From: Photobacterium gaetbulicola Gung47
GTDB lineage: Bacteria; Pseudomonadota; Gammaproteobacteria; Enterobacterales; Vibrionaceae
Direction: 5' to 3'
Length of the DNA stretch: 64,000 nucleotides
Assembly: GCA_000940995.1 (NCBI GenBank)
Contig: CP005974.1
Span: 2,356,001-2,420,000, forward strand
The notes under the pieces were generated by a model. That model saw only the letters and a program-made list of their open reading frames with translations. It was not told where the DNA came from and did no database searches. Positions 8,860 through 18,202 of the stretch are shown piece after piece. Each line of letters opens with the position of its first letter. Position 1 is the stretch's first letter. Both the position numbers and the translations under genes were made by a program.

Positions 8860-9822
8860 TTAGTTTATTTTCTCTAGGTCGCCCAACATCCAGGTTTTAT
8901 AGAAGTCTTTTGTTTTTGGCCCATACAGGCGGAACAGTAAGAAGAAATCTTCACCATTGGTCGGCACCCAGTTTTCTTCCATTCCTTCTGGCGCCTTGGG
9001 ACCAAAGTAAATGTCGTAAGAGCCATCGCCATTCACTTTCATCGTATCTTGGTTGCGAGAAGACAAGCCGACACGATCCACGTTCTTGACGAAGTTTTTA
9101 GTCTCCATGCTATAAACAATCACTGACCAGAAATCTTTTACCGGCGTATCCTTCGGAACATTAAGCTTGTACGTCGATTCACCATCTAACATGTCACCAT
9201 TACTGTCTTTCACGCCAGTAAGATAGAATGTTTCCCCGCCAAACTTCTTAGGCAGGTAAGTGACGTAGAAATACGAACTCGCTCGCTTATCAACAAGCAC
9301 TTCGTTTTCTTCTTCAAAGGTAAACCCTTTGTATGGTTGGTCACCAAAGTTCCAAAATGCCCAATTTGATAGCGGCTGACCTTCTTTATCTCGCCACAAC
9401 GGTGAGATAGTATCACCATCTGTGACAAAGCGTTTTTGCATATGAGCATATGCTAGCAACAAGCCCTCTCTCATTGCATTCAGCTGCTTCTCAGTAGGAT
9501 TAAATGGCTTCCCTTTCTCTATCCCAAGATCCTTAAGTAGAGAAACCATCACTTTGTCTTGTTCGCGAATTGGGTTGTTTTGCACAACATCATTCACATC
9601 TTCGAAGAAGGTCTCGTTGTAGTAAGGCAAACAGTCATAATCAACATTTGTGGCGTTGAGGTAATCTGTTTCAGGTGGATTAGAGGCATCTTTCAGCTCA
9701 TAGATTTTAATGCCTTTTGCATAATCCCCTGCGTCTTTATCGGTCGCACCATTATATAAGCGTGGGCGAAACGCAAAGCCATAATCCAACGTCTCTGTTT
9801 CATAAACAATGTAACCTTTGTA
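8860..9822 (-). pseudogene. DUF1254/DUF1214 protein, C-terminal part (split by IS3)
   Basis: The 3' two thirds of a gene whose 5' part is at 11073-11617. It holds the end of the DUF1254 domain and the whole DUF1214 domain, with GIEKGKPFNPT, TYKLNVPKDTPVKDFWSVIVY and the terminal NWVPTNGEDFFLLFRLYGP, closely parallel to the intact paralogue at 11694-13187. Joining the halves with a 2-bp (TA) overlap gives EAEV-YKGYIV in one frame and a 501-residue protein, against 497 for the paralogue. DUF1254/1214 proteins are secreted and their activity is not established. Reading into the IS supplies a false start only. Confidence 0.88.
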
Positions 9823-9826
9823 GTGG

Positions 9827-10744
9827 TCAAGTAAAATTGGCCACGGTTTTAGAGTCATTCCAGAATAACCGTTCTGACTCATTTGGCGTCAGACCACCGT
9901 TATATTGATGTGGCCTGATCTCGCTGTAATATCCTGTGATGTACTGTGTGATTGAACGCTGTGCCTGACCAAAACTCTCATATCCTATTGATGGTACCCA
10001 TTCTGTTTTTAAGCTTCGGAAGAATCGCTCCATCGGGCTGTTATCCCAACAATTTCCTCGACGGCTCATGCTTTGCTCAATCTGATATCGCCAGAGTAGT
10101 TGCCGAAATTTCAGACTGGTGTAATGCGAGCCTTGATCACTATGGAACATAACATTTTTCGGCTTCCCTCTTGCCTCAAAAGCCATTGATAGCGCTTTAC
10201 CCGTTAAGTTGGTATCCGGCGATAGAGACATTGCCCAACCGACGGGTTTTCTTGCAAAGAGATCAATAACCACGGCTAAATAAGCCCAGCGCGTTCCAAC
10301 CCAAACATACGTGACATCACCGCACCAGACTTGGTTCGGCTCCGTCACGGCGAACTGGCGGTCTAATTTATTAGCTACTTCAACGTGTTCTTGAGTAGCT
10401 TTCTTGTAAGCATGCTTAGGCAACTGACAACTCACTAAGCCAAGATTTTTCATTAACTTACTAGCACGATAACGGCTCAGTGGTATTCCTTTTGCCGTAA
10501 CGATCTCTGCGATAGTTCGAGCCCCCGCAGAGCCATTACTGATGCGGTACGCGGCTTTAACTTCGCTACATAACTCGACGAAATCAGAATTAATCGCCTT
10601 GGGGCGGCCAGACCAATATTTGTAACTGCTTCGATGGATGCTGAACACATCACAAAGTGTAGATACACTGTGGCTCTGCTTGAGCTTCTCGACTAGCGAG
10701 AATTGTTCAGCGAGTCGGACATCAAGAGAGCTGTAGCCTTTTTT
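9827..10744 (-). CDS. IS3-family transposase OrfB (rve integrase core)
   Basis: The catalytic part of the IS3 transposase, made as an OrfAB fusion by -1 frameshifting; its frame is open from the slippery site at 10744, and the first internal start-like codon is a GTG at 10648. The DDE triad is visible: D in VWCGDVTYVW, D in MFHSDQGSHYTS and E in WDNSPMERFFRSLKTEW. The N-terminal HTH_21 segment reads SNGSAGARTIAEI. The C-terminus ends within the left inverted repeat. It appears complete. Confidence 0.93.
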   Translation of the reverse strand, partial: KKGYSSLDVRLAEQFSLVEKLKQSHSVSTLCDVFSIHRSSYKYWSGRPKAINSDFVELCSEVKAAYRISNGSAGARTIAEIVTAKGIPLSRYRASKLMKNLGLVSCQLPKHAYKKATQEHVEVANKLDRQFAVTEPNQVWCGDVTYVWVGTRWAYLAVVIDLFARKPVGWAMSLSPDTNLTGKALSMAFEARGKPKNVMFHSDQGSHYTSLKFRQLLWRYQIEQSMSRRGNCWDNSPMERFFRSLKTEWVPSIGYESFGQAQRSITQYITGYYSEIRPHQYNGGLTPNESERLFWNDSKTVANFT

Positions 10745-11004
10745 AATATTTCATTATGTTCTTCGAGGCGAGCCAGTTTCTTCTTTAACTCACGGATCTC
10801 GATTTGTTCTTGCGTCATCGGGGAAGCTTTAGGTGAAACTCCTTGCCGCTCTTCTTTGAGTTGGCGAACCCACTTATCCATGGTGGATTTACCGACATTC
10901 ATTGCCTTGGCTGCTTCAGCTACCGAGTAGCCCTGGTCAAGAACCAACTGCGCGGCTTCAAGTTTAAACTCGGGGCTAAATGTTCTTCTACTGCGTTTTG
11001 TCAT
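10693..11004 (-). CDS. IS3-family transposase OrfA
   Basis: A 103-residue DNA-binding protein beginning at the ATG at 11004 (an in-frame extension to 11040 has no support). It has an HTH_Tnp_1 domain (RRTFSPEFKLEAAQLV, then SVAEAAKAMNVGKSTMDKWV) and a C-terminal leucine-zipper helix (IRELKKKLARLEEHNEILKK) that in this family drives dimer formation. The slippery sequence lies near its 3' end so that most of it is shared with the OrfAB fusion. Confidence 0.93.
   Translation of the reverse strand: MTKRSRRTFSPEFKLEAAQLVLDQGYSVAEAAKAMNVGKSTMDKWVRQLKEERQGVSPKASPMTQEQIEIRELKKKLARLEEHNEILKKATALLMSDSLNNSR
10738..10744 (-). promoter_or_regulatory. Programmed -1 frameshift site of the IS3 element
   Basis: AAAAAAG on the minus strand at the end of orfA; a one-base backward slip here joins OrfA to the OrfB frame, as known for many IS3 elements. 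Confidence 0.75.
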
Positions 11005-11072
11005 TGCGTCACCTGTTAACTTCTGAGGCGATGATATCACCTCTTATCAGGTGGCCAAATTAACTATGCCAC

Positions 11073-11617
11073 TACACTTCGGCCTCCAAATCCGCTTTTG
11101 AAGGCGTACCTTCATAGTTTGGTGGCAAGAAGACATATTTTCCGCCTTTACCTTGGTCTGCGCCAGCAGGGCCAACATCCACAATAGGTTGCTCCCATTG
11201 GTTGACCACGGAGCCAAAGTAACTCACTTTGTCTGAAGCTGCCGGCACTTCAATAACGATAGGGCCATTGCGTGATGTAATGGTTCCCCAAGCATACGCG
11301 GTTACGTCATTGGCCGTTAAAAAGCCTTTGTTTGAAGCAAATGGCTTATTGATGTAAACCACGTCGTTATAGTCACCACCAAGATCGCGGCGCGTCGCTT
11401 TGAGAAAATCAACTTGAGTAACTGCTGGCATCGCCCAGATTGCGGTCTGAGTTGCTCTTTGCACCATGATCTTATATTCAAGATCCTCAATTTGAGATGC
11501 TCGAGCCAGTATATTGTCCGTATTGTCAAAAGATTGGTTTGTTGCAGATGCGTGCACGTGACCCGTCATAAGGGTCGTCGCGGCCAATAGGCTTAGAGCC
11601 AAAGATTTCAATTTCAT
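11073..11617 (-). pseudogene. DUF1254 protein, N-terminal part (split by IS3)
   Basis: Begins at the ATG at 11617, preceded by AAAGGTAC, with a signal peptide cleaved after HVHA. The visible part is the N-terminal DUF1254 domain: ATQTAIWAMPAVTQVDF, then NGPIVIEVPAA and GADQGKGGKYVFLPPNYEG. The intact neighbour at 11694 has the matching GPVVLEVGT and QDQGKGGKYFFYHTSYQG. The frame reaches the IS3 element after EAEV. The C-terminal part lies at 8860-9822. It is 76 bases downstream of the intact paralogue, so the two were cotranscribed. Confidence 0.88.
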
Positions 11618-11693
11618 AGTATGTACCTTTGAGAATGAGAAAACTGGCGATCACCTCGTCCTTGAGGTGATGCTGAACTGGATTTCGATGTCG

Positions 11694-13187
11694 TTACTCA
11701 GAACGAGTTACCTTCTGAAAATCTGATGGCTTCCAAGTGCCATCAAACCAAGCTTCTGTCGGTCCATACATGCGGAACAGTACGTTGAAGCCTTTACCTG
11801 GTATGGTTTGAACCCAATTTTGCTCATAACCTTTTGGCGCAACCGGTGCGAAGTGAATCGTAATCGAACCATCTTCATTTTTGCGAAGCCCCTTACTGAG
11901 CCCATCTATGCCTGCGCTTGCTTGATCGGTCTCGAGCATGGAGCGAGTTTGATTGTCGTAGACCATAAATGACCAAAACTTAGTGGCTGGCGCATTGGGT
12001 GGTAGCGTCACAGTGTAGTGCTCGGAACCATCCAGTAATTGATTGTCACTATCTCGATTGCCGACTCGGTAATCAGAACCCCGGCCGACTGTTTTGGTTA
12101 CCATATCTGGCGTGATCCCCGTTGCCATGAAGTGGAACATCGCTCGATCATCGGCATTGATGACACCGTTTTCATCATGGAACTCATGGCCATTAATCAA
12201 AGGAGTAAACCAGTTGCTATCCTCGTAAGTAATGAGTGATTCATCAGGGTAGAAGTAATAACTCCTCGCTTCTGCTGTCGCAATTTTAGCGGCTTCCTCA
12301 AGAATGCCTTGCATACGGGCATCAGGCTGGAATGGCTTGCCTTTTTCAATACCAATTCTTTTCGCTAACGATAGCCATTCAGGATCAAATATTTCCTTCG
12401 GTTCATACTGAATCAGTGCATTGATTTCGTCATAGAACTCGTGGTTCATTGCATGTACGGTGTTGTACTTAATACCGGTAATATTCAAGAACTCCGTTTG
12501 GTTCTTTTGGCCATACGGATACAGCTTCATTGTTTCTTTCAGCTGGCTGACGTCATGTTCTAACGTGGAAGGCGTTGTGATAATACGAACTAGCAACCAA
12601 TGTTGATAACCGTCGGTTTTGACGTGGATATAACCTTTTGGCAGCTCGCCTTGATAAGATGTGTGATAGAAGAAATATTTGCCACCCTTCCCTTGATCTT
12701 GAGGATGGGTAACACCTACTCGGGATGTGAACTTAAACGCAGCGTTATCAACCAAACCGAGTATTGGCGTACCGACCTCCAGCACCACGGGGCCATCTTT
12801 CACATCAATTTCTGACGAAACATATGGGGTTGTCGTATTTGCGGTCAACCAAATACTATTCGCATTTAGCATCCCTTCAGAGATGGCAATGGTTTTGTTG
12901 GGCTCCATACCAACACTTTCATGGCCGAGTAACAGCCCTTGTATAGACGCAACCGGTATACCAGATAGAAAAACACGAACGGCATCTGCAGTGTCAACAA
13001 AGTCAGACGCTTTTAGGTGTGTGTCCAGCGATGGGGCGCCATCTGTATAATTGAGTTCACCTAAATACTTAGATTCAACATGGTTAGGAGTAATAATAGA
13101 AGGCGGAACATCTGCTTCAAACGTCGCAGCTGTCGCTGAAGAAATAGTATTAACAAATACTAGGGTAGAGAGTAATTTATATTTCAT
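11694..13187 (-). CDS. DUF1254/DUF1214 domain secreted protein
   Basis: A 497-residue exported protein of unknown activity. The ATG at 13187 is chosen because AGAGG lies six bases before it; a TTG two codons upstream is less likely. A signal peptide ends near SSATAAT. The DUF1254 domain (roughly 40-190) holds GPVVLEVG and DQGKGGKYFF; the DUF1214 domain (roughly 330-490) holds the GSEHYTVTLPPNAPATKFW stretch and the terminal WVQTIPGKGFNVLFRMYGP. It is the first gene of the operon that continues with a split paralogue and a split barrel protein, and it faces a divergent LysR gene 127 bases away. With its two partners broken, its present use is doubtful, though its own frame is intact. Confidence 0.9.
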   Translation of the reverse strand: MKYKLLSTLVFVNTISSATAATFEADVPPSIITPNHVESKYLGELNYTDGAPSLDTHLKASDFVDTADAVRVFLSGIPVASIQGLLLGHESVGMEPNKTIAISEGMLNANSIWLTANTTTPYVSSEIDVKDGPVVLEVGTPILGLVDNAAFKFTSRVGVTHPQDQGKGGKYFFYHTSYQGELPKGYIHVKTDGYQHWLLVRIITTPSTLEHDVSQLKETMKLYPYGQKNQTEFLNITGIKYNTVHAMNHEFYDEINALIQYEPKEIFDPEWLSLAKRIGIEKGKPFQPDARMQGILEEAAKIATAEARSYYFYPDESLITYEDSNWFTPLINGHEFHDENGVINADDRAMFHFMATGITPDMVTKTVGRGSDYRVGNRDSDNQLLDGSEHYTVTLPPNAPATKFWSFMVYDNQTRSMLETDQASAGIDGLSKGLRKNEDGSITIHFAPVAPKGYEQNWVQTIPGKGFNVLFRMYGPTEAWFDGTWKPSDFQKVTRSE

Positions 13188-13314
13188 ATTCAACCTCTTT
13201 AATATATATTTCTAGTTGATGAGGTTGATACTAGTATTATTCTAAATTTGCATCTAACTACTTATAGTAATATGCTGACATTACCTAAGTGAATAATTAT
13301 CTCATAGCCACCCG

Positions 13315-14244
13315 ATGAATAAGCAGCTATCAAGAATCGACTTAAACTTGTTGATTACGTTAGATACTTTACTCAAAGAGAAAAACGTAACACGCACTGC
13401 AGAGGTCCTTTTTGTCTCCCAGCCCGCGGTAAGTAGAGCGCTCGGTCGGCTACGAGAAACATTCGACGATCCTCTGTTTACTCGGGTCTCCAATGGGTTA
13501 ATTCCAACCGAAAAAGCCCTGCACATCGGCAAGCAACTTGAAGTCATCATCCCTCTTCTACAAGGTGTATTCCTATCCGAAGACTTTACCCCTGAGAAAT
13601 GTGATTATAGCTTCTCAATTGCATTACCAGCCTTTCTTTCTAGTGTTCTCCTGCCCAAACTCGTGTTAGAAATAAATCGCGTTGCCCCCAAGGCTCGAAT
13701 CACAGAACTGCCTGCAAAAGCAAACCCTTACCCTTTAATTGATCAGGGAAATCTAGATTTTTCGATCCATTACGCTCCCTCTCCTAACGAAAAATACCTT
13801 TCCACAGAAATCGGTATATTAAAGCCTCAACTTTTTGCTAGGAAAGCACACCCTCTATTCAAGAAAGAAGAGCTTAAGCTTGATGATACTTCCGACTACC
13901 CACTAATAGGGATGCTGGTAGAAGAGGACCAATATCAATCTTTTAGCGCACCAATCATGAATATATACCGAGATCTAATGCTAGATAAGAAACCAATGCT
14001 GAGAAGCTCTCAGACACAAGTTCTCGTTGACGTGATGAAGAACTCGGACTCCATTATGTTTGGTACTAACTGTGTAAGCGCCCTGAGTAGTTTCGGCAAC
14101 GAATTCGACCTACTACTCTCACTCGATCATAAAGACGAACACCACGTACCTATTTATCTGGTTCAGCATACGAGAAACAGAAACAACCCCGCTCACCTAT
14201 GGTTTTCTAGCCTTATCGTCAAAGAGATATGCAAGATAATCTAA
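13315..14244 (+). CDS. LysR-family regulator, divergent from the DUF1254 operon
   Basis: A 309-residue LysR-type protein. The helix-turn-helix is at residues about 7-65 (LNLLITLDTLLKEKN, SQPAVSRALGRLRETF, DPLFTR), of the NodD/LeuO-like subgroup; the effector domain spans about 90-300. Divergence from the DUF1254 operon with a short AT-rich gap (13188-13314) suggests that it controls that operon and itself, the common LysR layout. The ribosome site is weak. The frame is intact even though two of three likely target genes are interrupted. Effector unknown. Confidence 0.9.
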   Translation: MNKQLSRIDLNLLITLDTLLKEKNVTRTAEVLFVSQPAVSRALGRLRETFDDPLFTRVSNGLIPTEKALHIGKQLEVIIPLLQGVFLSEDFTPEKCDYSFSIALPAFLSSVLLPKLVLEINRVAPKARITELPAKANPYPLIDQGNLDFSIHYAPSPNEKYLSTEIGILKPQLFARKAHPLFKKEELKLDDTSDYPLIGMLVEEDQYQSFSAPIMNIYRDLMLDKKPMLRSSQTQVLVDVMKNSDSIMFGTNCVSALSSFGNEFDLLLSLDHKDEHHVPIYLVQHTRNRNNPAHLWFSSLIVKEICKII

Positions 14245-14272
14245 AAAGCATCTCAACATGAAGGCTTGACCC

Positions 14273-14301
14273 ATCACAAGTTCTCGCTCTGGACTTGTGA
14301 T
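14273..14301 (+). terminator. Hairpin after the LysR gene
   Basis: Perfect 9-bp arms ATCACAAGT / ACTTGTGAT with an 11-base loop, followed by TAAAAGAG, so a weak or non-canonical terminator. Confidence 0.4.
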
Positions 14302-14522
14302 TAAAAGAGCGGCCTGTTGACGAGCCTTCTTCCATCTTCCCTCTATACAATCTTTTTTGTATATGCAAACTTACCTTAACCCGATCTTCTTTATTTTGGT
14401 GTTTCCTCTAAAAAATACATTAAGTTGATACTCAATAAATTACTCTACATTTACTATGGCTATGTGGTATGGCTTTTAGCCCGTTACTGTCTGTAGTTAT
14501 AAATTTGAGGTATTGGAAACAT

Positions 14523-14735
14523 ATGCAGGATCTGCCAACTTGCTCTCAGTGCGGCCAAGATGAAGAATTTCTGGTTTCAGAAACAGGAGACTATGTATGT
14601 ATCTGCGGTCACCAATTCAAAATGGTCACGCTTGATACTAGTAATGAAGCCCAGAGTATTGCCTATCAGGAGGATAAGCACTCCTCTTGTCAAATGCCGG
14701 ATATAAGCAACTCCTCTTACTCCCTACTTCATTAA
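14523..14735 (+). CDS. Small zinc-ribbon protein
   Basis: A 70-residue protein starting at the ATG at 14523; an upstream in-frame start at 14469 adds a hydrophobic stretch without a ribosome site and is less likely. Residues 5-33 read as a zinc ribbon: TCSQCG, then a beta hairpin, then CICGHQF, giving C-x2-C and C-x-C. The opening resembles the N-terminal ribbon of PhnA/YjdM-like proteins, but the rest of that protein is absent. The tail is serine-rich and low in features. A terminator follows. Function is unknown; the reality of the gene rests on the motif. Confidence 0.55.
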   Translation: MQDLPTCSQCGQDEEFLVSETGDYVCICGHQFKMVTLDTSNEAQSIAYQEDKHSSCQMPDISNSSYSLLH

Positions 14736-14764
14736 CCTACGTTTTAAATTGTACATGACTGGTT

Positions 14765-14790
14765 AAAACCGCTTTTATAGAGCGGTTTTT
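14765..14790 (+). terminator. Rho-independent terminator after the zinc-ribbon gene
   Basis: Stem AAAACCGC / GCGGTTTTT. Confidence 0.75.
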
Positions 14791-15072
14791 GATTAACTTT
14801 ATCATGAAATATTATTCATCAATCCATTCAAAAAGCTTTACAGCCATTCTCAAATGTTAAGAATAATCGAAATTCAACCAACACTTCACGGTTAAATATT
14901 CTGCATATTTTGGTTAATGCCGAGTAAAAACAAAAAATACCATCAATTATACGCCGTTCATTAAGCGCCGGTAAGAAACCCCGCAACACGAAGGTAAGAT
15001 ACTGTAATAATTGATATAATTATACAGAATGACACACTGCAAGCTTCATACCTGCAGATCTCATTGAAAAAA

Positions 15073-15088
15073 CGTGATCAATATCACG
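15073..15088. promoter_or_regulatory. CRP-like palindrome upstream of the alanine symporter gene
   Basis: CGTGAT-CAAT-ATCACG is a perfect palindrome that differs from the CRP core TGTGA-N6-TCACA at one base in each half. It lies about 225 bases before the symporter start. The remainder of 14791-15311 is AT-rich leader; I saw no glycine-riboswitch core there. Confidence 0.45.
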
Positions 15089-15311
15089 CTGAATTAAGCG
15101 AATTTCGTGCTAACTTACAGCCCCGTCTACAGATGAAACACCTGATTCTATGTTTCACAATTGTAACTTCAACAAGTTACACATGGCTGGATTCTTCCAG
15201 TTAATAACAAATATAAATTCAGAATCATATTCATGAACTGTCATGTAAATGGACGTTTCAGTTTGCTCGACCAACTTCTCATCGGTTGAGTGTCATATAC
15301 AGGAAATTAGT

Positions 15312-16799
15312 ATGAGTGTTACAAACGAAACTTGGTTGACCTCGCTGAACGATGGCCTAGAAGCCGTCATCGGCGCAATTAACGATGTACTTTGGGGCCA
15401 ACTCCTTGTTTACCTACTGGTAGCAGTCGGTATTTACTTCACTTTACGTCTCGGCTTTATCCAAATTCGCCAATTCCGCCATTCTGTTGATGTCCTTAAA
15501 AGCGGAAAAGATGTTGATAACGGTATCAGCTCCTACCAGGTGTTCTGTACATCAATGGCAGCCCGTGTAGGTACAGGTAACATGGCTGGTGTTGCTGTTG
15601 CTCTAACTGTCGGTGGTCCAGGTGCTATCTTCTGGATGTGGCTGATTGCCCTATTCGGTATGTCTACAGCCTTCATCGAGTCAACACTGGCACAGATCTA
15701 CAAGACTAAAGATGTTGACGGTCAATACCGTGGTGGCCCAGCCTACTACATGGAAAAAGGTCTAGGTATGCGTTGGATGGGTTCACTGTTCTCAGTGTTC
15801 CTGATCATTGCATTCGGTCTTGTATTCAACGCCGTTCAAGCAAACACCATCACAGATGCGCTAAGCCACTCTTTCGGCTTTGACGAAACCATGATGGGTA
15901 TTGTGATTGTTGCTTTCTCTGGCTTCTTCATCATGGGTGGCCTTCGTAAGATTGCAGCGGCTTCGGCGAAGATTGTTCCAGTTATGGCAATTGGCTACCT
16001 AGCTATCGCACTCATCATCGTGATCATGAACATCACTGAGCTTCCAGCTGTTCTAGCGCTAATCGTTAAGAGTGCTTTCGGCTGGCAGGAAGCAGCAGCC
16101 GGTGGTGTGGCTTACACTATTGCTCAGGCAATGCAAAGCGGTATCGCGCGTGGTCTATTCTCAAACGAAGCAGGTATGGGCTCTGCGGCTAACGTCGCAG
16201 CAAGTGCAACGCCAAACCCGAACCACCCAGCGTCACAGGGTTTCGTTCAGATGCTAGGTGTATTCGTTGATACTATCGTTATCTGTTCAGCATCTGCGGC
16301 AATGATTATGCTAAGCGGTGTAATGGATCAGCCAAACGCAGCAACCGGTATCAGCCTGCTTCAGCAAGCACTGACCAACGAGCTTGGTAGCTGGACAACC
16401 TACTTCATGGCTGCAGCGATTCTACTGTTCTGTTTCTCGTCTATCATCGCGAACTACAGCTACGCTGAAACCAACGTTATGTTCCTGAACGGTAACACCA
16501 AGAAAGGCCTATTCGCCTTCCGCGTATGTGTACTTATCATGGTAATGTTCGGCTCTGTTGCTTCACTACCAGTTGTTTGGAACCTGGCCGATGCCTCAAT
16601 GGGTATGATGGCGCTGATCAACATCGTTGCTCTAGTTATGCTGTCTAAGCTGGCAATCAAGGTTATCAAGGACTACGAAACACAGCTGAAGGCTGGTAAG
16701 ACACCTGAATTCGACCGCTCTAAGTTCCCTGAGCTGGACGATCTAGACGGCGCATGGCACCCAGAAGGCACTGAGCCTGTGGCTGCTACCAGCAAGTAA
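15312..16799 (+). CDS. Sodium:alanine/glycine symporter (AGCS family)
   Basis: An inner-membrane Na+-coupled uptake carrier for alanine or glycine. The ATG at 15312 follows AGGAAA; the longer frame from 15249 has no such site. The 495 residues hold about ten membrane helices with family signatures: TSMAARVGTGNMAGVA, GPGAIFWMWLIALFGM, the RGGPAYYMEKGLG loop, SNEAGMGSAANVAAS and the FCFSSIIANYSY helix near the end. A hydrophilic tail of about 40 residues is rich in Asp, Glu and Pro. A single-gene unit with a long leader. A second AGCS carrier is at 50700-52085. Confidence 0.95.
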   Translation: MSVTNETWLTSLNDGLEAVIGAINDVLWGQLLVYLLVAVGIYFTLRLGFIQIRQFRHSVDVLKSGKDVDNGISSYQVFCTSMAARVGTGNMAGVAVALTVGGPGAIFWMWLIALFGMSTAFIESTLAQIYKTKDVDGQYRGGPAYYMEKGLGMRWMGSLFSVFLIIAFGLVFNAVQANTITDALSHSFGFDETMMGIVIVAFSGFFIMGGLRKIAAASAKIVPVMAIGYLAIALIIVIMNITELPAVLALIVKSAFGWQEAAAGGVAYTIAQAMQSGIARGLFSNEAGMGSAANVAASATPNPNHPASQGFVQMLGVFVDTIVICSASAAMIMLSGVMDQPNAATGISLLQQALTNELGSWTTYFMAAAILLFCFSSIIANYSYAETNVMFLNGNTKKGLFAFRVCVLIMVMFGSVASLPVVWNLADASMGMMALINIVALVMLSKLAIKVIKDYETQLKAGKTPEFDRSKFPELDDLDGAWHPEGTEPVAATSK

Positions 16800-16820
16800 T
16801 TCTATCTTAGAATCAAAAAC

Positions 16821-16857
16821 AAAGAGCCAGCGTTCAGAAGCGCTGGCTCTTTTCTTT
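16821..16857 (+). terminator. Rho-independent terminator after the symporter gene
   Basis: Stem AGAGCCAGCG / CGCTGGCTCT followed by TTTCTTTT. Confidence 0.85.
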
Positions 16858-16894
16858 TATCAGTTAGCTAAGTCTGTGGTCCCCCACCTTGAGC

Positions 16895-18125
16895 TTACTT
16901 GGCAAACCTCTCGGCCGTAATGCGGATCACATCCACCACGACATCACTCGCCGCCTGCAATGAATTCACCGGCAAATATTCGTAGATCGAATGGAAGTTG
17001 TGCGCACCCGTAAAGATATTCGGGCATGGGAGGCCTTTTTGCGATAGCATAGCCCCCTCGCATTGGAGTCGCCCTCATCTCGATACCGTTGCGCTGATAG
17101 GCCTGTTTAGCGATATCGATAGGGAAGCCAGCCTCTCCCTCCAAACTATTGGCTACGTTCTCGTAACGGTCAGACAGCTCGATATCGATACGCCCCTCTC
17201 CCCATAGCGCTTGGCAGCTATCGGCAAGTTGCTGCAAGAATGCCATACGATGCGCATAACCCTGCTGGCTAAAGTCACGAATGTCCATCTTCAGCACTGT
17301 CTTAGCACTGTTACCCGCCATTTCTTTCACCCAATAATACCCTTCTCGCCCTTCGGTATACTCCGGTGCCTCGCCCGTTGGCAGCATGGCAATGAACTTA
17401 TGCGCCATCAACAGCGAGTTCTTGAGCTTACCTTTCGCTGACATAGGGTGGGCAGATTGACCGGTGAAGGTTACAACCGCATTGCCGGCATTCCAGTTTT
17501 CATGGACAAACTCGCCAATACCGCAACAGTCGAGGGTATAGCCAAAGTCAGCACCAAAGCTTTCCACATCAAACGCCTTGGCACCACGCAACCCTTGCTC
17601 TTCATCAGGCAAAAACGCCACTTTCACCGTGCCGTGCTCGATCTTTGGATTGGCTTTTAATACTTGAAGCGCATGCATAATCGCAGCAATAGCTGCTTTA
17701 TCATCAGCGCCCAGTAAACTGGTTCCATCCGTCACAATGATTTCCTGCCCTTGATATTGGGTGATTTCCGGAAACTCTGCTTCCTTGAGCACAATATCCA
17801 AAGCAGGATTCAATACGATGTCGCCCCCCTGGTAGGACACAATATTGGCCTTGGTGTCACTGGTTTGTTCGGCGCTGGTATCTAGGTGGGCAAAGAAAGA
17901 AACCGTTGGCAGATCTTTATTGGTATTTGCCGGCAGCGTAGCGGTGAGAATCGCCGTATCGCGCAACACGATATCTTCCATACCAAGCCCTGCTAGTTCG
18001 GTCTTGATCAGCGTTGCCAATTCCATCTGTCCCGGAGAGGAAGGCATGATACCAGCGGCACCTTTCTCACGACTTGTTGTGGTATTGATACGGGTATAAT
18101 TGATAAATCTTTCGACAATATTCAT
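16895..18125 (-). pseudogene. pepT: Peptidase T, C-terminal frameshift
   Basis: Tripeptide aminopeptidase, M20 zinc family. Start is the ATG at 18125 with GGAGCTG upstream. The frame is normal for about 360 residues and shows FAHLDTS, LLGADDKAA, PDEEQG and the TLDCCG aspartate. It then loses phase near 17052-17058 after MRGG and runs to a false stop at 16944. The native ending is in another frame: GAMLSQKGLPCPNIFTG, AHNFHSIYEYLPV, ending RFAK with TAA at 16897-16895. ATG to that stop is 1231 nt, so the lesion is a net loss of 2 (mod 3). Compared with the family motif RGGTDGA about 11 nt are missing. The metal-ligand His of GAHNFHS is lost. It is downstream of the DcuC gene, probably in one operon. 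Confidence 0.85.
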
Positions 18126-18202
18126 TTTCAGCTCCGTTCTGAATCGACAATACGGCAGAGGTTCGCTCTGCCGTATGATTGTTATTCTTTTATGCTTATT
18201 GC

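Larger units (their letters stand above)
9823..11072 (-). mobile_element. IS3-family insertion sequence, about 1.25 kb
   Basis: Carries overlapping orfA and orfB on the minus strand with an A6G slippery site. The ends form an imperfect inverted repeat sharing GTGG and then TTGGCCAC at matching positions (9823 onward and back from 11072). Exact ends are uncertain by one or two bases because the flanking GTA/TAC is symmetric; a TA repeat is visible outside both ends, shorter than the 3-5 bp normal for the family. It interrupts a DUF1254 gene. Both transposase frames look intact, so it may be active. Confidence 0.9.

Noticed and set aside
14791..15311. Glycine riboswitch upstream of the AGCS gene
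   Set aside because: AGCS genes of Vibrio relatives can have tandem glycine riboswitches, but the conserved core elements were not found in this leader; only a CRP-like palindrome is visible.
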